Counted from the stretch's first letter, positions 1 through 8,606 are shown. The stretch is 25,370 nucleotides of DNA from Aquirhabdus sp. (GCA_030150135.1 JASLGO010000045.1:1-25370), one strand, 5' to 3'. The notes: generated from the sequence alone by a model not told the origin. Translations and numbers: made by a program.

Positions 1-419
1 TGGCTATCCACGATACGAACCGCATCAATCGTGCTAATAATATCTTGATAAGTCACTGTTTCTTCAATCCGCAGTGTCGCACTATCGACATGTGGATATT
101 GTTTTTTGACATCAATCAATGCAGCATTCAATTCGGCAAAACTATGCCCTGCTATTTCTTTAATTTGACCTACGCCGCGATTATTGATCACGATTTTGTC
201 TGGATATACACCGATATCCAACGTCAGCTGAGGTTTCACTGCCGCGCTCGCAGTATGCGGCGCACCATCACCAGGCTGATCGACATTGAGCACACTGACT
301 TGGGTAAACACAGCATTAATCAACAATGATGGAATCATGATCACCATCAAGTTCATAAATGCCGTGAGATCCAGCTGTGCCTCAGTTTCTCGGTTACGAC
401 GACGCTTGCGAATCGACAT
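1..419 (-). CDS. ExbD/TolR-family biopolymer transport protein (C-terminus cut by window edge)
   Basis: This reads from an ATG at 419 through the left edge, giving about 139 residues with no stop. It has a short basic cytoplasmic N-terminus (RKRRRNR), one membrane segment (about residues 17-38) and a periplasmic domain with the ExbD/TolR pattern (PDKIVINNRG, then a region like LRIEETVTYQDIISTIDAVR). ExbD proteins work with ExbB in the inner membrane and use the proton gradient to drive an envelope partner. A GGGAGAG ribosome site precedes the start, and the gene follows the exbB-like gene after 72 bases, so it is the last visible gene of the operon. Oddity: aligned to E. coli ExbD (TPFIDVMLVLL), this protein reads TAFMNLMVIMI, placing Asn23 where the conserved membrane Asp should be. 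Family is secure; whether it conducts protons is not. Confidence 0.88.
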   Translation of the reverse strand, partial: MSIRKRRRNRETEAQLDLTAFMNLMVIMIPSLLINAVFTQVSVLNVDQPGDGAPHTASAAVKPQLTLDIGVYPDKIVINNRGVGQIKEIAGHSFAELNAALIDVKKQYPHVDSATLRIEETVTYQDIISTIDAVRIVDS

Positions 420-491
420 ACATACTCTCCCTTTAACGCGCTATCGCACTATCCTTATTCGAGCTTCAAGCTCTTCACTGGTTAGGAACGA

Positions 492-1121
492 TTAGCGAGT
501 TGGCAACGTGCGACGGATCGAGTTTTGTACTTTCATCGCAATCATTTCTAGACTTTCAATGACTTGCTGTGTATAGCTTTGCAAATAAGTAAATGCGATG
601 ACCAAAGGAATCGCAGCACCCAAACCAAATGCTGTTGTATTCATTGATACTGCAAGTGCCGCGGAGAGCAAATCACCTTTTTGAGCTGGATCAGCATTTG
701 CAACAGATGCGAACGCCAAAATCAAACCATGTACAGTACCCAAAAGACCAAGCAAGGTAGCAACGTTTGCTAAGGTAGAGATATAGCTGGTGCGCGCCTC
801 AAGGCGTGGAATAACTTCCAGCAAGCCTTCTTCTAAAGCACCTTCAACATGACTCATATCTGCACCACTTGCAGCTGCGCCAAGACCGTAATCGAGTACA
901 CGGCCTGCTTCGCTATCATCATCTTTGACCGCGTTAAATGCAGTTTCGATACGACCTGCTTGCACATCAGGCTGTACACGAGCCCAAACTTCACGGCTAC
1001 GTGAACGCGCTTTACCCAAAGCATAAATACGCTCAAAAAAGATCGCCATACCGACAATAAAAACAACCATGATGGGGTACATGAAAAAACCGCCCACCTG
1101 AATAAATTTAATAAATTCCAT
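492..1121 (-). CDS. MotA/TolQ/ExbB-family proton channel protein
   Basis: This 209-aa inner-membrane protein is the ExbB/TolQ partner of the adjacent ExbD. It has three membrane segments: about residues 11-29, 115-138 and 152-180. Segment 2 carries the family block ATLLGLLGTVHGLI, and segment 3 carries SMNTTAFGLGAAIPLV. These contain the conserved Thr positions (T129 and T162/T163) lining the proton path in ExbB/TolQ. I chose the ATG at 1121 because AGGAG lies 8 bases upstream; the frame stays open to 1175 but that region has no ribosome site. The large cytoplasmic loop (about residues 30-112) is typical. The gene is co-directional with the TPR genes upstream and exbD downstream, pointing to a dedicated motor rather than the general TonB system. 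It could equally be labelled TolQ-like or AglR-like. Confidence 0.93.
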   Translation of the reverse strand: MEFIKFIQVGGFFMYPIMVVFIVGMAIFFERIYALGKARSRSREVWARVQPDVQAGRIETAFNAVKDDDSEAGRVLDYGLGAAASGADMSHVEGALEEGLLEVIPRLEARTSYISTLANVATLLGLLGTVHGLILAFASVANADPAQKGDLLSAALAVSMNTTAFGLGAAIPLVIAFTYLQSYTQQVIESLEMIAMKVQNSIRRTLPTR

Positions 1122-1206
1122 ATTTAAAGCTCCTATCTGTTCATTTTTAAAGTGTTTTTTAACAACACCCATCAAGTTAAAATATTAATAAAAATCAAAA
1201 CTAAAT

Positions 1207-1611
1207 TTACTTTTGATCAACTGGCTGATTCAGAATCGAGGTATAACGAATTTCACCCGCTAGTCGATCACGATCTGTCGGTGTTAACGAATCCTTCAAT
1301 GCTGAAAACTCCAAAATATTCTTAGGAACACTCTCCTCTGCATCTCGCCAAGGCGTGATATTGGTCACCATTGGCAAATCAACCTTAGCAACAATATCAG
1401 TCTGACCCGCTACGCCAGAACTCGCTTTTGTAGCCGCTTTAGTCTTCTTTGCGGCTGTTGCTGTTTTAGTTACTTTTTCGGCTTTAGCGACATGAGTGTC
1501 ACTTGCTGAATGATCAGAAGAGTCGTCCGCATACACGACACTGGTCATCGTCGCAGTAACTGCACTCACCATCATCCATGCACAGATTGTTCGTAAATGA
1601 GTCATCATCAT
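1207..1611 (-). CDS. Small exported Ala/Lys-rich protein of the ExbBD-TPR operon (unknown function)
   Basis: A 134-aa protein of no family I recognise. Residues 1-28 look like a Sec signal peptide with likely cleavage after VVYA. An Ala/Lys-rich stretch follows (about residues 42-66, with AKAEKVTKTATAAKKTKAAT inside it), resembling the flexible linkers of TonB or TolA in composition. A compact C-terminal part of about 65 residues contains ITPWRDAEESVPKN and DRDRLAGEIRY. Three consecutive ATGs begin at 1611, 1608 and 1605. GAGG and GAAGGA motifs could serve the first or third, so the start is uncertain by two residues. It lies 13 bases after the 1185-aa TPR gene and 85 bases before the exbB-like gene, so it is probably co-transcribed. 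A periplasmic link between motor and TPR proteins is inference only. Confidence 0.75.
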   Translation of the reverse strand: MMMTHLRTICAWMMVSAVTATMTSVVYADDSSDHSASDTHVAKAEKVTKTATAAKKTKAATKASSGVAGQTDIVAKVDLPMVTNITPWRDAEESVPKNILEFSALKDSLTPTDRDRLAGEIRYTSILNQPVDQK

Positions 1612-1624
1612 TCCTTCAAACCTC

Positions 1625-4600
1625 TTAATGCTGCTGTTTAGATAGTTGCCATTCCAACAACTTATCCGTTACAACATTATTTTCTGGGGATTTTTTAGAT
1701 GCATTTGAAGCATCTGTCGATACCTGATTCGACGTTGTATTTGTAGTAGCAGGCTGAACAACAGACTGGCTTGCATCTGCTGCATCTGCTGCATCTGCTG
1801 CTTGAGCTGCTTGAGCTGCTTGAGCTGCTTGAGCTGCTTGAGCTGCTTGCTCAGTAACGGGTTTTGCAAACACTGTCAAAGGCATTTTGAGTTCTTTTTG
1901 CAGTAGGTTTACCCATTTTTGTACGGCTTTGTCATCAGGATTAATCAACAAATAACGTTGGTAAGCACTGAGCGCATCCGCTTGATTATTCAAATAAAGC
2001 TCATTGGTTACACCCAACAAATACGCTGGTTCTGCATGTTTCGCACTAACATCTGGACGAGCATTTTCAGCTTCACTTGCGGCAAATGCTGCGGCAGCAT
2101 CTTTAAACTTACCAAGTCGCAAGAATGCAATGCCACGATAGCTTTGAATGAGTTGAATATCACTGTCGCTTGTATCAGTATTTACAACAACTTGGGACTG
2201 CACTTTCTTACTTGAAGTTTTGTCTGTGACAACGCCTGCCAATTTTTTAAGCAAAGATGGACGAGCTGGAGTAGATTTAACAACCACTTCATTTTGTTTA
2301 TGCTGCCCAGCAACAACCAACAAAGCATCAAGATCAGTCAATGTTTGTTGTGGATTCTGATCAATGTTTGCCACCATACGCGCCAATTTCACTTCAGCTG
2401 CTGGAATGGCTGGTTTCTTAATTGGACGTAAATAACGACCAGATGACAAAGTTGCTAAAGCATCAAAACTTTGTGCAATCCATGTATCCCACGAATCTTG
2501 CGCCAAACTTGCATTCGCTTTATGCCATTCAACTGCCTTGTCTTTCAGTGGTTGAGTCTGTTCTTCAAGCGCAATTTGGTATTGCTCTGACTCAAGATCA
2601 CTCAGGCCTGTTGGTGCTGGTGCTTTCAAAATGCCTTGATAGAACTGAGCAAAACTATCACCCAGAACAAACTGTGATTGCGTGACATATTCAGCAACTT
2701 TGAGATCCAAAATCGGCTGCTGACTTTCCAATACTTTTTGCAAAGCCGCTTGTTTACGCGAAATACTATCTTTTAACGGCTGAGTAATCGCAATCGCACG
2801 ATATTGTTCAATCAATGGCGCGGTTTGCAGCGTCAAAGCTCGCGCTGCGAAATAACGTAACCGTGGTTGAACATCGGCTGGTGCAGTTTGGAATTGACTA
2901 CGGTACATCTGTAGCTGACGCGCCAACTCTTGTTGCTGAGTTGAAGTATCATGCTGAAGAATCGCCGCCTGATACAAGCGCTCACTCGCCTCTAAACTTT
3001 GCGCAAGCACTGCATGAGGCTCTTTCAAATATTGTTGGTACAACGCCAGTTCTTTCGGATTATTTGCACTAAATTTATGCTGGCTCTCAGCTGCCAACCA
3101 AAGTGCAGCCATCGCATTCGATTGCTTAGCAGCATCCGCTTTAACAATATCGCGATGGTAGATTTTTAAATAAGTATCTGATGCACCAGACCAATCCTGC
3201 GCACTCTCTTGCAGTTTGACAATACGTTCAGGAATGCCTTCTGCTTGAGGAGCTGTTGGATATAAGCTATAGAATTGCTGCAACAATGGTAATGCTTGTG
3301 AGGTTTCACCATACAGCATCGCCGCTTGATAGCTACTATCCACTTTGACCGCTGCATCTTGCGTGACTTCACCAGCTTGTTGATAAAGTTTTAACGCATC
3401 ATCCAAAGCATTTGCAGACTTCGCACCTTCCGCTTGTTTATACAAACTTGCAGCACGTTGGTTTTGATAACGTGTACGCTCTGTTGTGTCCAACGTAGAT
3501 AAAGCAAGAACTTGACGATAGCTGGCTTCTGCATCACTCCAATGTTGCTGATCGAAGTCAGCATTAGCTTTCAGGATGCTTGCTGTTTTAATGTCTGCAC
3601 TACTACCGTTTGGTAATGCAAGAACACGACTCGCAATATCATCTACAACATCAAAACGCTTACGATCTAAATATTTTCCTGTTAAGGCTAACAATACCGC
3701 TGGTGAGTTCTTGTCAGCGGGGAATGCTTTGGCGTATTGCTCACTGCTAGCAAGCTGTTTATCGAGCCACGCATCTTGTTGCTCTGCTGGCTGATTCGCA
3801 AGTTCTTTGGCATGTGCTTGATAACACAACAATGCAAAATAGCCCATATCACTCGGTTTGGCATTTGGAGTGCTATACGCTAAAGTCTCAAAATACGGAA
3901 TTGCATCCTCAAACTTCCCGCCGTTATACAATGCTTCAGCAAGGCGTTGTTGAATCCGCATCACATCAGCAGGTTCAGTCGCTAAAGCCAGTTGCTTATG
4001 ATAAAGATCTGCCGCATGTAAGTAGTCCGCAGTCGATTTTTGGGTTTGACCAATCGCATCATAGTGATTTGCAAGATCATCCAACTGAGACTTCAGCACA
4101 GGACGTAAAGTCGCCTGTTGTTCTGGTGTTGCTGACTTATAATAATTCTGATCAATATCATAATGTTGAACATATTCATTTTTGGAACGAATAATATCCT
4201 GAGCAAAACCTGCTTCTTTATAAACCGCAATCGCATCATTACTAAAGACAGCCGCTTGCACATCATCAGGATGACGTTGCACAAAACCTTCATAAACTTT
4301 AGCAACATCCAGCAGTTGTTTTTGGTCACGATAACGATCAGCCACTTGGCGATACATCAGCGTTTCTTCATCGTTAAGCGGTTTACCATCATAATATTTT
4401 GCTAATGCAGGAACACCGCCGAGCTGAATAAAAATCGCAGACAATGTTCGATAACTATCTTGCAGCAACAAAGCATCACGCTTGTTTTCGGTTGCACGCG
4501 TACGAAGGCTATCAATCAAACGCTGAAATGGCGGAATCGCTTCTTCAAAGCGTCCATCTTTATACAATGACCATGCGTAAAAATACTGTGCTTGCTGAGT

Positions 4601-5182
4601 GTATTTATTGTCGTCAAAGCTCAAGACTGCAAGATATTCTTGAGTCGCAAATTGATATTGTTTGCGATTAAATGCAGCCTCAGCAATTCGAAAATGTGCT
4701 TCTGGTGCGTAAGTTGATTTAGGGAAATGCTTCAACATTTCACCAAGTACGACTGCCGCAGCATCTGGATGACCCAACTGATCATTACTGCTGGCCAATT
4801 CATAATACAAATCTTCAGTTTGTTCATTGATCGGCGTATTTTTGATCTGTTCTTGATAAAAATCTACGCGGCTTTGTAGCTCACTTTTTTCATCAGCACC
4901 GCCCAATTGTTTACTCTTAATTTTGCGAGCAAGGTCAAGATATGCATTGATTTCTTTTGGATCTCTCGATTCACGCGCCTGTTTCATCATCCGTTGATAA
5001 AGCTGATTATCGATGCGTTGCTCCTCCGCAGATGAAAGCTGCGGAGCTTGAGTCACTGGTGTAGATGTATCTGGAGTTGCGTTTTCCAAGTCCGCGAGCG
5101 TCCCTGTCAATGCAAACGATGACATCGACACAGCCTCTAAACTTAACAAAGCCAACAACAGCTTGGATACCGCACGACGCAT
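1625..5182 (-). CDS. Large exported TPR-repeat protein (1185 aa) of the ExbBD-like motor operon
   Basis: It begins with a signal peptide (about residues 1-24, ending SSFA), so it is probably periplasmic or outer-membrane associated. Most of the rest is alpha-helical repeat. Clear TPR-like units occur near residues 120-230 (such as YFYAWSLYKDGRFEEAIPPF), and more near 410-450, 530-600 and 1030-1110. The N-terminal part resembles YbgF/BamD-type TPRs. The tail contains AAQ and AAD triplets encoded by a 9-bp tandem repeat, then a Ser/Thr/Asn-rich segment and a final DKLLEWQLSKQQH. The ATG at 5182 is preceded by AGGGA at a suitable distance. Large TPR proteins next to ExbB/ExbD genes are known (GltE/AglT-like in gliding motors, TtpC in Vibrio TonB loci), but I cannot assign orthology. 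Likely role: periplasmic scaffold for the motor. Confidence 0.85.
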   Translation of the reverse strand: MRRAVSKLLLALLSLEAVSMSSFALTGTLADLENATPDTSTPVTQAPQLSSAEEQRIDNQLYQRMMKQARESRDPKEINAYLDLARKIKSKQLGGADEKSELQSRVDFYQEQIKNTPINEQTEDLYYELASSNDQLGHPDAAAVVLGEMLKHFPKSTYAPEAHFRIAEAAFNRKQYQFATQEYLAVLSFDDNKYTQQAQYFYAWSLYKDGRFEEAIPPFQRLIDSLRTRATENKRDALLLQDSYRTLSAIFIQLGGVPALAKYYDGKPLNDEETLMYRQVADRYRDQKQLLDVAKVYEGFVQRHPDDVQAAVFSNDAIAVYKEAGFAQDIIRSKNEYVQHYDIDQNYYKSATPEQQATLRPVLKSQLDDLANHYDAIGQTQKSTADYLHAADLYHKQLALATEPADVMRIQQRLAEALYNGGKFEDAIPYFETLAYSTPNAKPSDMGYFALLCYQAHAKELANQPAEQQDAWLDKQLASSEQYAKAFPADKNSPAVLLALTGKYLDRKRFDVVDDIASRVLALPNGSSADIKTASILKANADFDQQHWSDAEASYRQVLALSTLDTTERTRYQNQRAASLYKQAEGAKSANALDDALKLYQQAGEVTQDAAVKVDSSYQAAMLYGETSQALPLLQQFYSLYPTAPQAEGIPERIVKLQESAQDWSGASDTYLKIYHRDIVKADAAKQSNAMAALWLAAESQHKFSANNPKELALYQQYLKEPHAVLAQSLEASERLYQAAILQHDTSTQQQELARQLQMYRSQFQTAPADVQPRLRYFAARALTLQTAPLIEQYRAIAITQPLKDSISRKQAALQKVLESQQPILDLKVAEYVTQSQFVLGDSFAQFYQGILKAPAPTGLSDLESEQYQIALEEQTQPLKDKAVEWHKANASLAQDSWDTWIAQSFDALATLSSGRYLRPIKKPAIPAAEVKLARMVANIDQNPQQTLTDLDALLVVAGQHKQNEVVVKSTPARPSLLKKLAGVVTDKTSSKKVQSQVVVNTDTSDSDIQLIQSYRGIAFLRLGKFKDAAAAFAASEAENARPDVSAKHAEPAYLLGVTNELYLNNQADALSAYQRYLLINPDDKAVQKWVNLLQKELKMPLTVFAKPVTEQAAQAAQAAQAAQAAQAADAADAADASQSVVQPATTNTTSNQVSTDASNASKKSPENNVVTDKLLEWQLSKQQH
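1772..1846. repeat. 9-bp in-frame tandem repeat in the large TPR gene
   Basis: On the plus strand there are three copies of tgcatctgc (1772-1798), a tgc spacer, then five perfect copies of ttgagctgc (1802-1846). On the coding strand they give AAQ and AAD triplets in the C-terminal tail. The unit is a multiple of three, so slippage changes tail length without shifting frame. Confidence 0.95.
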
Positions 5183-5265
5183 ATGAACTATCCCTGATCT
5201 TTTAAAACGTTGTGTATAGAAGTTAATGAGCTGATGGCATATCCAATCAACTCATCAAAACCTCA

Positions 5266-7098
5266 TTACGAACCCGATGAATGTTTACCACTCACTCGCT
5301 GTAACCCAAGCAGCGACTCCGTCAGATAATGATCTAACTGTAATTGTCTCTGCTTAAGTGACAAACGAATTTGCGCCAACAACGCTTTGTGGTCTTTCGC
5401 TGCTGACTTTTGGAAATCTGATTTGACCTTATTGAGCAACTCACGCGCCGCTTTTATGTCGGTTTGTTCCTCTTTATTTGCGGTCTTCGCAGCTTCAAGT
5501 TCTGCTAACTGTTTTTCATAATTTCCAAGCTTACTTTGCAACAACTCCGTTTGCTGCACTTGTTGTACGATGGACAAAATTTCACTTCGTTCTAACAACT
5601 GCGCCCACAATCCAGCATATTGATTATCTGGAATTTTAGGCAGACCTAACAAAATAGGGTCAGAAGCTTCGACAGGAAATGTTTTCAACACATCGATGTT
5701 TTCAATTTCTCGGTCAAACTGAGTCAGTTGCGATGTCTCTGCTTTATAGACTTCGATCGCAGCACGATAACGATCAATTGCATTTGAATCTTGCTGCTCT
5801 TCTAGCGCACTCGCAGACAACAACCAACCCTCTTGCACCAATGGATCGGCTGGATTACGTTTAGTCAATTCATTCGAAAAATTAAAACTACGACCATAAT
5901 CTTTAAGTCGATAATAAATATGTGCGCTAGTCAAAAGTGCTTGATTACTATATGGACTATCTAATTGGACTTTACGCAATGCTGTTTTTGCCAGCTGAGG
6001 TTCGTCGCGTAATAAACGCAAATAAGCTAACGACAAAGCAATCTTATCATCCAGATTAGAAATTTCGCGTGGCGTAATGCTGTCATCTTTAACATCACCG
6101 CCTGTTAATGCACTCTTGGTAAATGTTGAGGCATTACCAAGCTCACGATTTTCAATCAAACTCTGAGTGTGGATTTTGTTATAACCAAAACTACTCGCCC
6201 AACCGTTTTGTTCAACATTTGGGTCATAACCAAGATATTTATCTTTTTCAGCAGGTTGAGCACGACTACCTAGCGCCGACTCAGAAGGTTTAATAATAGG
6301 CAAAAGTGCAGGCATTTTGTCCTTCATTAAATCTTCTAGAATCCGCGTTGCTAATAGCTCATGCTCTTTCTGTAATTGAAGATCCAAAGCACTATAAGAC
6401 TTCCCTTCATCCAACTGTTTTTTCTGAAGTAAAGAAAGCGCCAAATTATAACGAGCTAATTTTCGGTAATAACGAACAGGGGTTTGAAAACTTTGTAAAG
6501 ACTCAATCGCATCATCTGGGTGATCAGTACGCGCTAACAAGTTAGTAACCATAATCATGCGTTCACTTTCTTGCGTCGGCGTCATCAGCGCAGGTGGATC
6601 ACGTAAAAAATTTAACGCAAGTGAATCTTGACCAGTTTGATACAGCAGCTTGCCATAGCTTAACCACGGATCATTACGCGTACTCGCCGTCACATCACTA
6701 TTCCCTGCACGGGTCAGTGCAGCATCGGCTTCGCGTGGCAATCCATAACGTGTATATAAATCACTGAGTAAAATATTCCCCGTTCCAGCTGCATTAAACG
6801 CCAATTGACGATTTGCCAATAGCGTTGTTAAGGCTTCATAAGGTCTATTTTGGTAATACGCAAACATCACTTGAGCGAAACCTGGCTCACGCGCATCACG
6901 GCGCAACTCGAGTGGCGTTGCATGAGCCGCGCTCATGAATAATGCGACCGATACCGCAACAGCACTAAAACGCTTTACAGATCTAGGCATCACAGAATTG
7001 AAAACTGAAAGTTTACCTTCCGTTTTTATTTTTCTATTATTTGTATGCTGCTGTATAGATTGTTGCATGGCAATAATTGAACGACTCAAATTAGTCAT
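5266..7098 (-). CDS. Exported TPR-repeat protein (610 aa) with C-terminal coiled coil
   Basis: Second helical-repeat protein of the operon. Its start overlaps the stop of the gene before it by 8 bases (ATGACTAA), with GGAG five bases upstream, indicating translational coupling and fixing the ATG at 7098. The hydrophobic core of a signal peptide is at about residues 44-60 (VSVALFMSAAHA), after an unusually long polar N-terminus. A later ATG at 6990 would give a standard signal peptide but has no good ribosome site. TPR-like helices run from about residue 75 to 480. A charged coiled coil (about 515-590, with LGNYEKQLAELEAAK) precedes a Ser/Gly end. Probably periplasmic, working with the other TPR protein and the ExbB/ExbD pair. 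Exact function unknown. Confidence 0.84.
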   Translation of the reverse strand: MTNLSRSIIAMQQSIQQHTNNRKIKTEGKLSVFNSVMPRSVKRFSAVAVSVALFMSAAHATPLELRRDAREPGFAQVMFAYYQNRPYEALTTLLANRQLAFNAAGTGNILLSDLYTRYGLPREADAALTRAGNSDVTASTRNDPWLSYGKLLYQTGQDSLALNFLRDPPALMTPTQESERMIMVTNLLARTDHPDDAIESLQSFQTPVRYYRKLARYNLALSLLQKKQLDEGKSYSALDLQLQKEHELLATRILEDLMKDKMPALLPIIKPSESALGSRAQPAEKDKYLGYDPNVEQNGWASSFGYNKIHTQSLIENRELGNASTFTKSALTGGDVKDDSITPREISNLDDKIALSLAYLRLLRDEPQLAKTALRKVQLDSPYSNQALLTSAHIYYRLKDYGRSFNFSNELTKRNPADPLVQEGWLLSASALEEQQDSNAIDRYRAAIEVYKAETSQLTQFDREIENIDVLKTFPVEASDPILLGLPKIPDNQYAGLWAQLLERSEILSIVQQVQQTELLQSKLGNYEKQLAELEAAKTANKEEQTDIKAARELLNKVKSDFQKSAAKDHKALLAQIRLSLKQRQLQLDHYLTESLLGLQRVSGKHSSGS

Positions 7099-7678
7099 GC
7101 TGACTCCATTCGACCAATTTCAATGGCTGCTCTCCAAGTCCAGGGTGTTCAATCAATTGAATACCCAAAATATCTTTTGCGGCGGTCTTCGTAAATTTAA
7201 TTTGTTGAGTGATTGTCGCATGATCATTTTGCGATACAGTGACATCCAGCACATGCGGACCCACTTTTAAATTGGCATCCATCAAGGTATCCATGCCGCC
7301 TTTCAGCAAAGCATTCAATGCACCTTGATCATATTGTCGAGTTGGCAGCGGACGACCATCCAAACTGACTTGAACCGCGTTTACGGTCAGCTTACCTAGT
7401 GGAGTCATCCCAAACAGTAACACTGTTCTTTGAGGCTGAAAAATACGCTGCTTGAGATGCGCTAAATCGCGATCAAGCTGGAGAACGTCAGAACGGGCAT
7501 CTTCAAGATTACTAGGTGCTGGGATTGAATCATCAGCATATGCCGCACCACACAAAACGTGCATCAGCACAGCAATAATGATCAAGGCTCCATGCCACCG
7601 TAAACTAGAATTAACCAAACTTGAACGCGCTACTTTAAAATTTCCTTGAGAGGAGCGGTGCTGGAGAGGCTGAATCAT
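7091..7678 (-). CDS. Exported protein of unknown function, first gene of the ExbBD-TPR operon
   Basis: A 195-aa protein with a hydrophobic segment at about residues 30-47 ending AYA, read as a signal peptide or anchor. A short helical part follows (SNLEDARSDVLQLDRDLAHL). After it comes a probably beta-rich domain (TVLLFGMTPLGKLTVNAVQVSLDG, split here around residues 85-108; then GPHVLDVTVSQND), which has the feel of a small PEGA-like or Ig-like fold. I do not recognise a named family. The ATG at 7678 has no clear ribosome site and no better start was found. It overlaps the 610-aa TPR gene by 8 bases. The 153 bases upstream separate it from the hydroxylase gene and should hold the operon promoter. 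A TTGACT occurs there, but I could not pair it convincingly with a -10 box. Confidence 0.75.
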   Translation of the reverse strand: MIQPLQHRSSQGNFKVARSSLVNSSLRWHGALIIIAVLMHVLCGAAYADDSIPAPSNLEDARSDVLQLDRDLAHLKQRIFQPQRTVLLFGMTPLGKLTVNAVQVSLDGRPLPTRQYDQGALNALLKGGMDTLMDANLKVGPHVLDVTVSQNDHATITQQIKFTKTAAKDILGIQLIEHPGLGEQPLKLVEWSQHD

Positions 7679-7831
7679 GTCGTCTACAAATTTATTATTC
7701 CTGACGTGGATTAGGGCATAAATATAGGGCGGAAGTCAAAGCCCCAAAGAACAATTTTTTTAATTTAAATGCCATAGTTTTCTAGAAAAGAGGCAAATTT
7801 ACATAAAAGCTCTACTTTCCCCAAATTTCGC

Positions 7832-8527
7832 CTATATATGTGACCACATTCTCAATAAATTATGGTACACCCCCGTCAATTGAACTAAAGCGGGATGATC
7901 AGGCGTTGCCAAATTTAGCTGCTGAATCGACTGATCCATATCAAACAAAATGGCACGTTGCGCATCCTCACGAATGAGACTTTGTATCCAAAAAAAAGAC
8001 GCGATTCGTGCCCCTTGTCTCACAGGATTCACCTTATGCAAACTTGTCGAAGGATAAAGAATCATATGCCCTGCTGGCAGTTTTACACTTTTAGCGCCAT
8101 AAGTGTCTTCAATGAGCAGCTCCCCACCCTCGTACTCATCAGGTTCACTTAAAAACAAAGTCGCAGAGATATCTGTCCTGACTCGGTCAAGGACACGTTG
8201 CCCATCGAGACTACGCACATCTCGAATTGCGTTATCCACATGCAACCCGAAATGACCACCTGACTGATAACAATTAAACAATGGCGGAAATATTTTTGAA
8301 GGTAATGCAGCGGAAACAAACAATAAATTCTGATTGAGCACATCAAGAATCATCGCTGAAAGTTGCTGCGCAACTGGATGAGATTCTGGCAATTGCAAGT
8401 TATGCTTAGCTTTGGCGGATTGGTGACCCGCTGTGATCTTGACATCAGCCCAATCGGCCTGAGCTAATAGTTTTCGGCAAGTGTGAACCTGTTCCGCACT
8501 TAAAACATTTGGAATTTGTAATAGCAT
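7832..8527 (-). CDS. piuC: PKHD-type Fe(II)/2-oxoglutarate-dependent hydroxylase, YbiX/PiuC family
   Basis: A 231-aa cytosolic dioxygenase. Family members need Fe(II), 2-oxoglutarate and O2, and are encoded beside catecholate-siderophore receptors (fiu-ybiX in E. coli, piuA-piuC in Pseudomonas). The metal triad is visible as HVD (H96, D98) and H164 (in TSLHKV), with R174 (RIASFFW) as the likely 2-oxoglutarate-binding Arg. It aligns with recalled E. coli YbiX across its length (VLYPSSSLH there, ILYPSTSLH here; both end YHNLLRxWSxI). I chose the ATG at 8527 because its N-terminus MLLQIPNVLS matches YbiX. The frame also allows a GTG at 8536. The physiological substrate is not established. A terminator separates it from the receptor gene upstream, so it may depend on readthrough or its own weak promoter. 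Confidence 0.94.
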   Translation of the reverse strand: MLLQIPNVLSAEQVHTCRKLLAQADWADVKITAGHQSAKAKHNLQLPESHPVAQQLSAMILDVLNQNLLFVSAALPSKIFPPLFNCYQSGGHFGLHVDNAIRDVRSLDGQRVLDRVRTDISATLFLSEPDEYEGGELLIEDTYGAKSVKLPAGHMILYPSTSLHKVNPVRQGARIASFFWIQSLIREDAQRAILFDMDQSIQQLNLATPDHPALVQLTGVYHNLLRMWSHI

Positions 8528-8606
8528 CACTTTCACTCAAACTAAATTAGAAAAATACTCTTCAAACTTTAATCAGCATTGATATCCGCTGTCATACTCA
8601 CAAGAA

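Noticed and set aside
1669..1869. Minus-strand ORF with repeated QLK/QMQ triplets
   Set aside because: It is the 9-bp repeat of the large TPR gene read in another frame; no independent start signal or conserved domain.
3814..4194. Plus-strand ORF of 126 codons opposite the TPR gene
   Set aside because: It lies wholly antisense to a well-supported gene, has no ribosome site and no recognisable protein character.
7679..7831. Sigma-70 promoter for the ExbBD-TPR operon from a TTGACT on the minus strand
   Set aside because: No -10 hexamer at 16-18 bases; the region probably has a promoter, but I cannot place it.
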